Origin: JABDMH01 sp965223105 | GTDB lineage: Bacteria > Bacteroidota > Bacteroidia > Chitinophagales > Saprospiraceae | Direction: 5' to 3' | Length of the DNA: 64,000 nt | NCBI GenBank assembly: GCA_965223105.1 | Contig: OZ244987.1 | Coordinates: forward strand, 4,216,001 to 4,280,000 | Part shown: positions 19,247 to 29,500 of the stretch, one piece after another | Position numbering within the stretch: position 1 is the stretch's first letter | Layout: every line of letters starts with the position of its first letter | Notes under the pieces: generated by a model | The model's input: the letters and a program-made list of their open reading frames with translations, nothing else | What the model was told of the DNA's origin: nothing | Databases searched by the model: none | Position numbers and translations under genes: made by a program

Positions 19247-22200
19247 ATGAGTATTATGCCGACCAGATATGCATTTCTCTTGGCTTTCCTGCTTTTTCAA
19301 TTTCAGATACATGGCCAGACACCTACCGATCTTCCCTCGAATGCACTTGATGGCATCCAATTTCGTAGTGTTGGCCCTACCCGTGGCGGTCGTGTGACGT
19401 CAGTAGCCGGACATCCTGTTCATCAAGCCACCTTTTATATGGGTGCTACCGGAGGTGGCCTCTGGAAAACGGAAGATTATGGTGCAAATTGGCAAAATAT
19501 ATCTGACGGTTATTTTGCGACCGGATCCATTGGTTCAATTGCTCTGGCGCCAAGCAATCCCAAGGTAATTTATGTAGGTACCGGATCTGATGCTATGCGA
19601 AGCAATGTGATTATCGGTAAAGGCATCTATAGGTCAGAAGATGGAGGTCTTTCCTGGAGTCATGTAGGCTTAGAGAGCTGTGGACAGCTAGGGGCCGTGA
19701 TCGTACATCCTACAGATCCCGAGACGGTTTACGTGGCAGCCATTGGCAATCCCTTTCGAAAAAATACGGAGCGCGGTGTATTTAAGTCAGTCAATGGTGG
19801 CCGAGATTGGCAGAAGATATTGTATCACAGTGATAGTGTTGGAGCTGTTGATTTGGAATTTGCTCCAGATGATCCCACTCAAATCTACGCATGCTTATGG
19901 CGGGCTCAGCGCAAACCTTGGACAATCATCAGTGGAGGCCAAAAGACTGGTGGAATTTATAAGACGGAAGACAGTGGCCAGGGCTGGGTACGATTGTCCA
20001 ATGGATTACCACAAGGATTGATTGGGAAGAGTGATCTGGCAGTTTCACCAGCTAACCCTCATATTGTGTGGGCGTTGGTTGAGGCTCCAGCAGGGGAAGG
20101 AGGTGTTTTTCGATCAGATGATCGAGGGACCAATTTCAAGTTGGTGAACAGTAAGAAAGAACTACTGGATAGACCCTTCTACTACTGCAACATTGACGCA
20201 AATCCCAAAGATGCAGAACATTTATATGTCAGCAGCACCCGGTTTTGGCATTCGAAAGATGGTGGCCAGCACTGGTCAATGATGAGTACACCACATGGTG
20301 ACAACCACGATTTATGGATCAATCCGGAAGACACCAATCTCTTCATTCAGGCCAACGACGGGGGAGCCAATATCACTCAGAATGGGGGTAAAACCTGGAG
20401 TTCCCTACAAAATCAGCCTACGGCAGAGCTGTATCAAGTAGCCGTAGATGACCAACATCCATACTGGTTGTATGCTGGTCAGCAAGACAACAGTACCATT
20501 GCTGTACCGAGTCTGCCGCCTTATCAAGCTCCATCGGGACCTAAGGCGTTTTGGATGGCCGTAGGGGGTTGCGAAACTGGGCCTGCAATTCCCAAACCCG
20601 GCAATCCCGACATTGTTTACTCCAATTGTAAGGGGCGATTTGGAGTCTATGACAAGTCTACGGGACAGGAGCGTCAATACTATGTTGGAGCAACCAATAT
20701 CTACGGCCACAACCCAAAAGATCTTAAGTATCGTTTTCAGCGGGTAGCACCGATACATATCTCACCTCATGATCCAAATACCGTCTATCATGCATCCCAA
20801 TATTTACATAAGACTGAAAATGATGGTCAAAACTGGGAGATCATTAGTCCTGATTTAACTGCTTTTCCGGAAGTTGCCCAAGTAATATCTGGTTCTCCCA
20901 TCACACGTGATATTACCGGAGAAGAGTACTTTAGCACGATCTACGCGGTTGCTGAGTCACCTATTCTTCCAGGTACAATCTGGGTAGGATCAAATGACGG
21001 GCTCATTCATATCACCCGAGATGCCGGTGAGACTTGGAAAAATGTCACACCATCGGATCTCCCGAAATGGGGACGGGTACAATGCATTGAACCTAGTCGT
21101 CATGATTCGGCAACAGTTTATGTTGCCATTTACCGCTATTTACTCGGTGATTTCACACCGTATCTATACGCGACCACAGACTTTGGGCAAAGCTGGAAAC
21201 GCCTCAGCAGTGGTCAAAATGGTATCCCGGCCGATCATCCATCCCGTGTTATCAGAGAAGATCCGGAACATCCAGACTTGCTCTATGCCGGAACAGAGTT
21301 TGGACTCTTCTTGTCTATGGATAGAGGCCAGTACTGGCGTCCTTTCCAACTTAACCTGCCCGCAACCCCCATCACCGATATCAAACTCAAGCACGGAGAC
21401 CTGATCCTATCGACCATGGGTAGGTCTTTCTGGATTTTGGATGATGTGAAACTCTTGAGGCAATGGGCGATGACAAAGGGTCGTCATGAACATAAATTTT
21501 TTGAACCCACACCTGCCTTTCGCTATCGGTATCGTCGGTCTACAGGCATACCCACTTACCCACCATCTGGGATGAACATAGACTATTTCCTTGCTTCAAA
21601 CCAAGGTTCAGGGATCAAAATCAAAATCTACAACGCAGAGGATCAACTTGTTCGAAGTTTTACCAACGAGGGAGGGGAACAGCAAAAAGAAGAAAAAGAT
21701 GACATGGCTATGGGATCATCCTACCAGTCGCCCAATACCCAAATCAACAACCAGGCTGGTGGCCACAGAATCCTCTGGGATTTGCGTCATCAGGGATTTG
21801 AAAACCTGAAGGGAAGCATGCAATCTGGTCCTATGGTTGCACCTGGTAAATACCGCCTGGAGTTGATCCTAGACAATGAGACAAAATTGGTATGGGCCCC
21901 GGTCCTTTCAGATCCACGAGTTAAGGCTGCTGGAATCACTGACGAAGACCTGATATCTCAGGAGAAATTGCTCCTGGAAATTTTAGACGCACGAGTCGAG
22001 GCTGATGAACTGAGCAAAGAAGTCAAAAAAAGGATAGATCAAACAGAAAAACACCAAGGGATTCCACAGGAATTATTGGACATTCAGCGTGCCCTGATCA
22101 CAGAGGAGGGTCGTTATCAACAACCTATGCTAAACGACCAACTGACCTATCTCTTCAACATGCTCAACCGAGCTGACCAGCTACCGGGTGAAGATGCCTA

Positions 22201-22270
22201 CGAGAGATTAGAAGTACTGAAGAATCATTTGGAAGACTTAAAGAAACGCGCAAAATTCCATGGGATTTAG
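19247..22270 (+). CDS. secreted sortilin/VPS10-like Asp-box beta-propeller protein
   Basis: This 1007-residue protein has a signal peptide (MPTRYAFLLAFLLFQFQIHGQ). The ATG at 19256 gives the cleaner signal, so the 19247 start may be three codons too early. Some eleven Asp-box units (D-x-G-x-x-W/F) run through residues about 75-730, such as EDGGLSWSHV, NGGRDWQKI and DRGQYWRPF. This is the pattern of sortilin N-terminal and BNR-type propellers, often named glycosyl hydrolase although activity is rarely shown. The C-terminal part (about 760-1007) has a FlgD-like sandwich (GGHRILWDLRHQGF) and a helical tail. There is no T9SS sorting domain. Substrate and role are unknown. Confidence 0.8.
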   Translation: MSIMPTRYAFLLAFLLFQFQIHGQTPTDLPSNALDGIQFRSVGPTRGGRVTSVAGHPVHQATFYMGATGGGLWKTEDYGANWQNISDGYFATGSIGSIALAPSNPKVIYVGTGSDAMRSNVIIGKGIYRSEDGGLSWSHVGLESCGQLGAVIVHPTDPETVYVAAIGNPFRKNTERGVFKSVNGGRDWQKILYHSDSVGAVDLEFAPDDPTQIYACLWRAQRKPWTIISGGQKTGGIYKTEDSGQGWVRLSNGLPQGLIGKSDLAVSPANPHIVWALVEAPAGEGGVFRSDDRGTNFKLVNSKKELLDRPFYYCNIDANPKDAEHLYVSSTRFWHSKDGGQHWSMMSTPHGDNHDLWINPEDTNLFIQANDGGANITQNGGKTWSSLQNQPTAELYQVAVDDQHPYWLYAGQQDNSTIAVPSLPPYQAPSGPKAFWMAVGGCETGPAIPKPGNPDIVYSNCKGRFGVYDKSTGQERQYYVGATNIYGHNPKDLKYRFQRVAPIHISPHDPNTVYHASQYLHKTENDGQNWEIISPDLTAFPEVAQVISGSPITRDITGEEYFSTIYAVAESPILPGTIWVGSNDGLIHITRDAGETWKNVTPSDLPKWGRVQCIEPSRHDSATVYVAIYRYLLGDFTPYLYATTDFGQSWKRLSSGQNGIPADHPSRVIREDPEHPDLLYAGTEFGLFLSMDRGQYWRPFQLNLPATPITDIKLKHGDLILSTMGRSFWILDDVKLLRQWAMTKGRHEHKFFEPTPAFRYRYRRSTGIPTYPPSGMNIDYFLASNQGSGIKIKIYNAEDQLVRSFTNEGGEQQKEEKDDMAMGSSYQSPNTQINNQAGGHRILWDLRHQGFENLKGSMQSGPMVAPGKYRLELILDNETKLVWAPVLSDPRVKAAGITDEDLISQEKLLLEILDARVEADELSKEVKKRIDQTEKHQGIPQELLDIQRALITEEGRYQQPMLNDQLTYLFNMLNRADQLPGEDAYERLEVLKNHLEDLKKRAKFHGI

Positions 22271-22309
22271 ATCGATAATTTTGCACTGTCCGGCTTTGGT
22301 AATTCCTCC

Positions 22310-22882
22310 CTACTTGGCCCAGTCTGGCACTGGGACCTGGGGATCAAATAGTTCATCGATGTAGTATTTTCTCTTGTGAACATTGTTGCAATCAACTGGA
22401 CCAAAAACATAGCGACAAGGAGCGTAAACAGTAAGATCACCATCAATCATCAAACTCTTGGGATCACCGTTTGGCAGTGTATCTGAAAGGTGTTCTCGCC
22501 GGAGTATGCAATGGCCCAGCTCATGAAAAATCAGCGCTTCTAACTCCTGAGCGTGGTCCCAGCAAACCAGGTGAGCATTGATAAGAATTATTTTCTGTTT
22601 CTTATCAAGCGGTTCACGGGAGTTACATTGCCCGCAAAGGGTCTCTCCAAGGTCAGTACTGTAGTCGACAATTAAATTGGTTAAGTCGATTCGCAAGCCA
22701 CGACGATAAGCCTCCATCTGAAACGAATCGACCATGGGTTTAAAGTCTCCATGGATCTCACTAACAAATGAATGTTCTTCCTTCTGACAGGCCGATAACC
22801 AAATGATTATCATTGCGAGACAGGGCAGTAGGACCCAAATCCCAGTCCTAAAAGCTGCAGGGACCTTGCCATCAATCCTCAT
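22310..22882 (-). CDS. lipoprotein with HExxH zinc-peptidase motif
   Basis: The start at 22882 (MRIDGKVPAAF) is chosen because it gives a lipoprotein signal ending in LSAC; the frame itself is open to 22939, inside the upstream gene. The protein of about 190 residues has FHELGHCILRREH, a zinc-binding HExxH with a third histidine seven residues later, one more than in metzincins. A downstream SLMI segment could be the Met-turn. Similar putative metallopeptidases are common in Bacteroidota. It begins 14 bp after the stop of the T9SS gene and may be cotranscribed with it. Substrate unknown. Confidence 0.7.
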   Translation of the reverse strand: MRIDGKVPAAFRTGIWVLLPCLAMIIIWLSACQKEEHSFVSEIHGDFKPMVDSFQMEAYRRGLRIDLTNLIVDYSTDLGETLCGQCNSREPLDKKQKIILINAHLVCWDHAQELEALIFHELGHCILRREHLSDTLPNGDPKSLMIDGDLTVYAPCRYVFGPVDCNNVHKRKYYIDELFDPQVPVPDWAK

Positions 22883-22895
22883 CGAAGCGTCTCGT

Positions 22896-24002
22896 TTACT
22901 CTCTGACCCATATGACTTTTTGAGTTTCACTTCGTCCAAAGGCTTTGAGTCGAATCAGGTAAGTAGCTGCCGGCACCTGTGTTCCGGAAAGATCAACACC
23001 ATCCCAGATAATCTCAGTATAGCCTGCTGGCTGATTACCACTGAGTAAAGTACGAATTCGCTTTCCATCCAGGGTGAAGATTCCAAGGTCAACATCAGCT
23101 GTTTCAATTAAATCAATACCGATAACAATGTGGTCGGAGGTCGGATTCGGTCCCAAAATACTTAACCTTTGCGCAGGTTCATCGAGAACAGGTGCGCTCA
23201 ATATTTCTTCAGTCTGAATGCTGACAAAGCCAGCATCAGTAAAAGCAGGATCCGTTTCACCGTCTTGGCTGGTGATTGTAGCTAAGAGGAAGTTCTCAGG
23301 ACTTACCCAAATATAAGAGAGCGCACTATCAGCTGACGAGCTCGTTAGAACACCATTGACCAGGGTGCGACTTCTGGTCCAGCATTGTTCGAAGAGGCGG
23401 AGACAACTGAAATTACCGTGAGGCAGCGACAGTGTACCCCAGCCATCAACCGTTATGGCCGTAGAGTCGAAAAGAAAATTTGTAAATGAACCAGCTTGTT
23501 CGATGGTGTCGCGAATCACCTCCGACCAGGTACTTCCAAAGGTGACTGGCACAGGTGCGAACACCTGATTGTCTTCCGTGATATTTTCAAACGGAATACC
23601 CATGACATTGGCCATCACTACTGAACCTAAAGTCCTGACCTCAGTGGCACCCACCTCCAGGTATTCGTAAATTGCCCCATCCGAAAAAGCTGGTGATGAC
23701 AATTTGATCACGAGATTGCTCGTGGGAAAATTTGTAGTATATGGCGTCTCAGCGGGTAATAAAAACTCTTGATCCAATCCGAAGCCGGATGCCAGCTCCA
23801 AATCGCTTAAATCCCAAGTTTGGTTTTCACCAGGAGCACCGGTGTTGACATTGATGGCACCAGTGGTATCTTCTTGAAGGGCAAACTTACTGCCTGCCAG
23901 ATCTAGTATATCTTGTGCGGTGATACTCACCTGGCTAAAGAGCTGATTCCAAATGAGCATACTGCATACAAGGATTTGGGACCGTAAAAGGGTACGTAAC
24001 AT
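22896..24002 (-). CDS. small T9SS-secreted protein
   Basis: The start at 24002 (MLRTLLRSQILVCSMLIWNQLFSQ) gives a proper signal peptide; the open frame reaches 24038. The protein has about 368 residues. Its middle part is a beta-rich domain of unknown function (TWDLSDLELASGFG and following). The C-terminus, from about residue 290, is a T9SS sorting domain: LSILGPNPTSDHIVIGIDL, a FlgD-like IIWDGVDLSGTQVPAATYLIRL and a basic end. It is therefore exported across the outer membrane. It is placed between the M23 gene and the metallopeptidase lipoprotein on the same strand. Confidence 0.8.
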   Translation of the reverse strand: MLRTLLRSQILVCSMLIWNQLFSQVSITAQDILDLAGSKFALQEDTTGAINVNTGAPGENQTWDLSDLELASGFGLDQEFLLPAETPYTTNFPTSNLVIKLSSPAFSDGAIYEYLEVGATEVRTLGSVVMANVMGIPFENITEDNQVFAPVPVTFGSTWSEVIRDTIEQAGSFTNFLFDSTAITVDGWGTLSLPHGNFSCLRLFEQCWTRSRTLVNGVLTSSSADSALSYIWVSPENFLLATITSQDGETDPAFTDAGFVSIQTEEILSAPVLDEPAQRLSILGPNPTSDHIVIGIDLIETADVDLGIFTLDGKRIRTLLSGNQPAGYTEIIWDGVDLSGTQVPAATYLIRLKAFGRSETQKVIWVRE

Positions 24003-24068
24003 GTTGAAAGGTTTAGATGGTTTGCAAGCTTCTACCAAACTTCAATTTATCCAATTAACACAGATAAA

Positions 24069-25361
24069 TCAAGGAGCAGTAGTTTCATCCGAAACGACAG
24101 AACTATGCGCAACCCAATCGGGATTTATTTGATCCAAGACAGCTTTTAGAGAATCACGAACCAAAAAATATTCTGGTAAAGCTCCAGCCTCCATGGGATC
24201 CGGCTCAGGTAAATTTAATCTTAGATGGTTGACTTGGACTCCATTCTTCCAAAAACGGAAACAGACATGAGGACCCGTAGCCAGGCCAGTAGAGCCTACA
24301 TAGCCTATCACCTGACCTTGCTTGACTTGAACACCGGGAGCAATACCCTTGGCAAATCGCTGCATATGCAAGTACTGTGTTTCATAAACTTTGTCATGCC
24401 TGATCTTGACGTAGTTGCCATTTCCCTTGGTACGGCTGGCCTTTGTGACCACACCATTGGCAACAGCCAAAATGGGCGTACCATAGGGTGCAGCATAATC
24501 GGTGCCGAGGTGAGCTCTTACACGTTTTAAAATGGGATGAAACCGCCGGGGATTGAAGCGGGAAGAAATACGTGTTTTCTTAACAGGTGCCTTGAGAAAT
24601 ACTTTCTTCATTGGCCTTCCCTCTAGATCAAAGAATCCATCGTATTTGCCACTGTGGTATTTGATTGCGTAATGATCGTTGTTGCTGTTTCTAAAATAAG
24701 CAGCATACAACTCTCCTACTCCCACGGAAACTCCATCGATGTAAAGGTGGTCGTAATAGGCTTTAAAATAGTCTCCCTTCTGAATATGGTGAAAGTCTAC
24801 TGACCAGGCCAATGCATCCTCCATTCGAGCTGCCAGTTCATAGTCGAGACCCTGGTCCATCATTGTCTGCCAAAGAGAAGAAGAAATGACACCTGAAGCA
24901 GTTGATCTGACCCTTTCCACAGCCCGCTCTTTTACCTCTACCGAACGGTTCTTGATATCATAAATCACGTATCTGAGCTTATTTGGCTCATAGATGAAAT
25001 AATCCGCACAATCACTGGTGTCACGATTCAGAATATAGTAAGATTTGCCCGCCCTCAAAGCCCTTACATCAAAAACCGGCTTGGCAACGGCAGCCAGTTC
25101 ACCAATCTGTTGGTATGAGACCTTATGGGGAAGCAGCAAGTCGGCGAGGAATTGATTGCCCTCAATTACGCCCTCGGTGACCCAGAAATGATTGAGGTTA
25201 AACCCAAACCTTTGCTGCATATCCGATATAGGCAACTCAGACAGGTGTTCTAAGGGTACCTGGTTGGTTCGGTTTACAGAACTCACCAACATACCCATGA
25301 GGAAAAGTATACATATTGGCAAGTAATATCGAATGGAAAAAACCTTGTTACCGAGATTCAA
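24069..25361 (-). CDS. M23-family peptidoglycan endopeptidase
   Basis: This 430-residue protein has one N-terminal membrane anchor (about residues 10-28). It has two domains related to Csd3/OapA-type proteins, then a LytM/M23 domain at about 270-385. The zinc motif HLGTD (His284, Asp288) and YLHM (His332) are present. The usual HLHF is GPHVCFRFWKNG, so the second histidine, normally a zinc ligand, is Cys367. This variant is frequent in Bacteroidota M23 proteins, so it may still bind zinc. The expected role is cutting peptide cross-links during wall growth. It starts a minus-strand row of three genes. Confidence 0.85.
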   Translation of the reverse strand: MNLGNKVFSIRYYLPICILFLMGMLVSSVNRTNQVPLEHLSELPISDMQQRFGFNLNHFWVTEGVIEGNQFLADLLLPHKVSYQQIGELAAVAKPVFDVRALRAGKSYYILNRDTSDCADYFIYEPNKLRYVIYDIKNRSVEVKERAVERVRSTASGVISSSLWQTMMDQGLDYELAARMEDALAWSVDFHHIQKGDYFKAYYDHLYIDGVSVGVGELYAAYFRNSNNDHYAIKYHSGKYDGFFDLEGRPMKKVFLKAPVKKTRISSRFNPRRFHPILKRVRAHLGTDYAAPYGTPILAVANGVVTKASRTKGNGNYVKIRHDKVYETQYLHMQRFAKGIAPGVQVKQGQVIGYVGSTGLATGPHVCFRFWKNGVQVNHLRLNLPEPDPMEAGALPEYFLVRDSLKAVLDQINPDWVAHSSVVSDETTAP

Positions 25362-25632
25362 CTCTAAAATGCTTCAAATTTCTTGACGAAAATACACATT
25401 CTACGGTAAAAATCATATGATAATAAGGTATAATATGATTGGAAAAAACTCCTTGTTGTCAATCTCCTGTACCCAGGGAGAGATTCAATGGATCGCTCAA
25501 GGGCAAGACCATTGACTCAGGTTTGAACCGACAGGAGAAAGTTTAGGTAGATTGCTTCGAAAATCCGGCACATTTGTAGCTGATCTTACCTATAATTGTA
25601 TTCATTAACATCTGATACTTTCAAACGATAGC
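25362..25632. other. divergent intergenic region
   Basis: This 271-bp region lies between the M23 gene (minus) and folP (plus). A one-mismatch -7 box (TATTTTCG, minus strand, near 25390) may serve the M23 gene. I see no gene and no strong hairpin. Confidence 0.4.
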
Positions 25633-26496
25633 ATGCTTTGGAAGCAGAGAACACTAAATTGTGGTGGCAACCTATTGGATCTGAGTGATCCAGTGGTGAT
25701 GGGCATCCTCAACATCACGCCCGATTCGTTCTTTTCAGGCAGCCGTTTTGATCTTAGGGCAGCAAAATCAGAAGCCGCCCGAATGATCAAAGATGGTGCT
25801 AAGATCATTGACATTGGAGGTATGTCAACTCGTCCAGGAGCGGGCATGATTTCTGCAAGACAGGAGATTAAACGGGTAATTCCTGTGGTGGAGACCATCA
25901 GAGCACTGGATCCAGACATCGTGATTTCAATAGATACTTTTCGGGCGGAAGTCGCTTATCAGGCACTGCATTGTGGAGCAAATATGGTCAATGATATCTC
26001 AGCCAGCCGGATTGACCCTGAGCTGATCGAAGTGGTTATCAAGGCTCAAGTTCCGTATGTCTTAATGCATATGCAGGGCACCCCAGACAACATGCAGAAT
26101 AATCCCTATTATAAAGATGTGTTGATTGAAGTCCTTGATTTCCTCATTCACAAATCGATGGAATTCACGAAACGAGGCTTGCATGATATCATCATTGATC
26201 CCGGCTTTGGCTTTGGAAAACGAATCCAAGACAATCTAACCTTACTGCGGAACCTCCATGTGTTTAAGATTGCTGAACGTCCTATTTTAGTGGGGCTGTC
26301 GCGAAAATCTACCATTCAGAAACTATTAGATGTCTCTTCTGAAGAGGCATTAAACGGTACTAGTGCTCTCCATATGATTGCCCTGGAGCAAGGCGCACAG
26401 ATCTTGCGTGTCCATGATGTTAGACCGGCGATGGAATGCATTTTGCTATGGAAGGCATTGCGGAATCTTGCCCGATCGGATGTGGGTGTCAAATAA
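25633..26496 (+). CDS. folP: dihydropteroate synthase
   Basis: This 287-residue protein joins p-aminobenzoate to 6-hydroxymethyl-dihydropterin diphosphate in folate synthesis. Both family signatures are present: MGILNITPDSFFSGSRF and KIIDIGGMSTRPGAG. Later conserved parts are MVNDISA, YVLMHMQGTP, IIDPGFGFGK and the LVGLSRKS segment, with a C-terminal LRVHDV. Length is normal. The start codon directly follows an AT-rich leader. The TamB-like gene follows 80 bp downstream with its own promoter box, so cotranscription is not certain. Confidence 0.97.
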   Translation: MLWKQRTLNCGGNLLDLSDPVVMGILNITPDSFFSGSRFDLRAAKSEAARMIKDGAKIIDIGGMSTRPGAGMISARQEIKRVIPVVETIRALDPDIVISIDTFRAEVAYQALHCGANMVNDISASRIDPELIEVVIKAQVPYVLMHMQGTPDNMQNNPYYKDVLIEVLDFLIHKSMEFTKRGLHDIIIDPGFGFGKRIQDNLTLLRNLHVFKIAERPILVGLSRKSTIQKLLDVSSEEALNGTSALHMIALEQGAQILRVHDVRPAMECILLWKALRNLARSDVGVK

Positions 26497-26554
26497 TGCC
26501 GTTAATTCGGCGTTAAAAAGACGGTATAACTTCCTGATCTCCATCATCTTATTT

Positions 26555-26562
26555 TACCTTTG
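26555..26562 (+). promoter_or_regulatory. -7 box candidate of the TamB-like gene
   Basis: TACCTTTG matches TAnnTTTG and lies 14 bp before the ATG. No -33 TTG is visible at the expected distance. The small palindrome GCCGTTAATTCGGC just upstream (26499-26512) could end folP transcription, but it has no T-run. Confidence 0.35.
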
Positions 26563-26576
26563 TGCCTTGAACTCTC

Positions 26577-29500
26577 ATGGAAGAAGAGCGATCGACATCC
26601 TTACAAAATCGAATTCTGCGCAAGACAGGTTGGGCAGTTTTGATTTTTCTGGGGATTCTCCTATGTCTGTCCTTGCTCATCCAGATAACGTTCGTTCAAA
26701 ATTGGACAGTCAACCGGATTACCGAAAAGATTTCACGGGATTTGAATGCCACGGTGAGCATAGGTCAAATCAAGTTGGACTTCTTTAACGACCTGGTGGT
26801 CGATCATCTGTTGATCTTGGATGAAGAAAGCGATACCCTGCTTTACAGTAGAAAGGCCTATTTCGACCTATATCGGCCGATGAGGGGTCTGCTGCAAAAT
26901 GTCTTGACTTTTCAGGAAATCGCCCTGACAGATTCCAGGTGTTATCTTAAGACGGACGCCAGTGGCAGGACAAATTATCAATTCTTACTTGACTATATTA
27001 GTAAAGGCCAAAAGCAGGCTGTACAAATTGAAACCGGTGATTCGACCCTGTTGGAATCCGACCAATTTTATCTCGTCTTTAGCCCAACCAGTATCGACTT
27101 ATCCAAAATAACCTTCGATCATCGAAACGACCAATCGGGCAAACACAGTTATTTAAGCCTAGCTAGAGTTACTACCGATCTGCATCGCATTCGCGTTGAT
27201 GATCCACTCCATTTCGACAACATCACATTGATGGAGCCGATTTTTGAATTAGAAAAATATGAACCGCCCACACCCGAGATTGTAATCGAAGAAATCAGCA
27301 AAGACGAATCCAAACAGATCACCAGGCGACCTAGGCGACCAATTTCCTTGTTGATTGATGAATTGGAAATCAGCGGAGGTGAGGCCCGTGTCTACAACCC
27401 AGACAAGATGAGGAGAGGAAGAAATCCTCGGGTGATTGATTTCAACAATGGCTTTTTTCATTCAATCAATGTGCTGGCTCGTGATTTCATCTGGCAGGGA
27501 GACCAGGGGATATTCACCATTGCTGAAATGTCCGTAGACACAGATGAAGGCTTTAGGATAGAGCAGTTTGCATGTGAGGAGATTTCGATACAACCCGAGG
27601 AAATTTTACTTAATAATTATCAATTAAAAACTCCGGAGAGTTTATTGGCAAATCGCTTATCATTTCGCTATCTCAAAGCCGGAAATATTTCCAGTTTTGA
27701 AGATCAGGTCGTACTGGACGGAAATTTCCAAGACAGTTATGTGGCTTTAAATGACCTGATGTATTTTACATCCTCTCTACACGCTAACGAATTCTTCCAG
27801 TTGAACGGGAGGGAAAAAATCAGGGTAGCCGGAAGAGTCAGAGGGCCTATCAATGATCTTGAATGCCGGGACTTTACCTTGGCCATCGCTGACAAAGCTG
27901 AGGTGGGAGGATATTTCGATCTGGAAAATATTACCAGACCTGGTAAAGAGCATTTGTCTCTCGCACTCGGCAAAGCCAGTGCAGAGGTAACCACACTAAG
28001 ACAACTGGTTCCTGGTTTTAATCCTCCGGAGAATTTTGACAAATTAGGAAGGTTGGAATTCTCCGGTGAGTTTGAGGGTAGCTTCAAGGATTTTATTGCC
28101 TCGGGCGATCTAAAAACGGATTTAGGTAGTTTTGAATCTGACCTACACATCTTTATCCCAGATTCGGGAATCGCTGAAGCTTCCTACCGAGGAAATCTAA
28201 AGGTGATTGATTTCGATCTTCGTCATTGGATGGAATCTGAAAAATATGGATTAGCCTCGTTTTCAGCAATGGTGAGAAATGGTAAAAACCTAGATCTTGA
28301 CAATGCTTTTGCCAATTTGTATGCAAGTCTAGATCATTTTCATTTTAATGGCTACAACTACAAAAAAATCATATTGCAAGGAGAGTTGAATAAGAGCTTT
28401 TTTGATGGCGAACTATTCAGTAACGATCCCAATCTGGATTTGGATTTTAGTGGATCCATCGATTATCAGGACAGTGTACCGCACTTTGACTTTTCAGCCA
28501 GTATAGACCACCTCGATCTGCATGCACTAAATTTAACACCTAAATCAATAAGTGCATCGGGGGAAATCGACTTTGACTTTTCATATCATGACCTATACCA
28601 TCTTGATGGCTTTGCCCAGGGATATGATTTGCAAGTCGTAAATAATGACCATGAATACAATCTCGACACGATCACTCTATTATCACACTTAAACAGGGGT
28701 TTTGACCGACTAATGCAAGTGCAGTCAAATATTCTTGATTTAGATCTTCGTGGTTCATTCGATCTCCAATCCCTACCTAAGACCTTTAAAGCCTTAGTAC
28801 AAAATAAACATCCACAGTTTGCTCATAAATTTGACATTTCCAGTCCACTGGCGGATTCTTTAGTAACTGACCAGGATTTTATTTTCAATATTGTTTTAGA
28901 AGACTCCAAAGGTTTGCAAAAAATTGCAGATGCCTCCTTAGCTGACTTTAATCAAATTGAACTAACTGGATTTTTTAATAATCAGGGAAATGATGAATTT
29001 GCTTACCGGATCGTAGCTGATGCCCCTGTTTTTGAATTCAGGAAAAACAAATTGAATAATGTTCACATAACGCTAAATGGTGAGAATGAAAAGAGTGATT
29101 GGGAGATATCTATTGATGAGGTCTGGCTTGGTCAAAAAGTTATCAGACCTTTGGGAGTGCAAGGCACCTTGGTTAGTGACAGTCTTCATTTTGCAGCTCA
29201 GTCCAGTAATGTGGCTAATATTCTTAAGAGCCTCGATCTGGCAGGATTGTTTTATTTAAATCAAGGATATTACCAAATCGATCTTGCAAACAGCTCATTT
29301 GAACTTCTCAATGAACCATGGCAGATTCTGCCGAATAATTATGTACAAGTAGGTGAAAAATACCTAAAAACTGAAAATATGGTTTTTCTCTCCGATGACA
29401 GCTATATCCGGCTAAGCAGTCCTGGAGATAACAGTTTGAATCTTGAAGCAGAGAAAATTGACATCTCCTTTCTCAATGACTTCTTTCCCAAGAAGCAACT

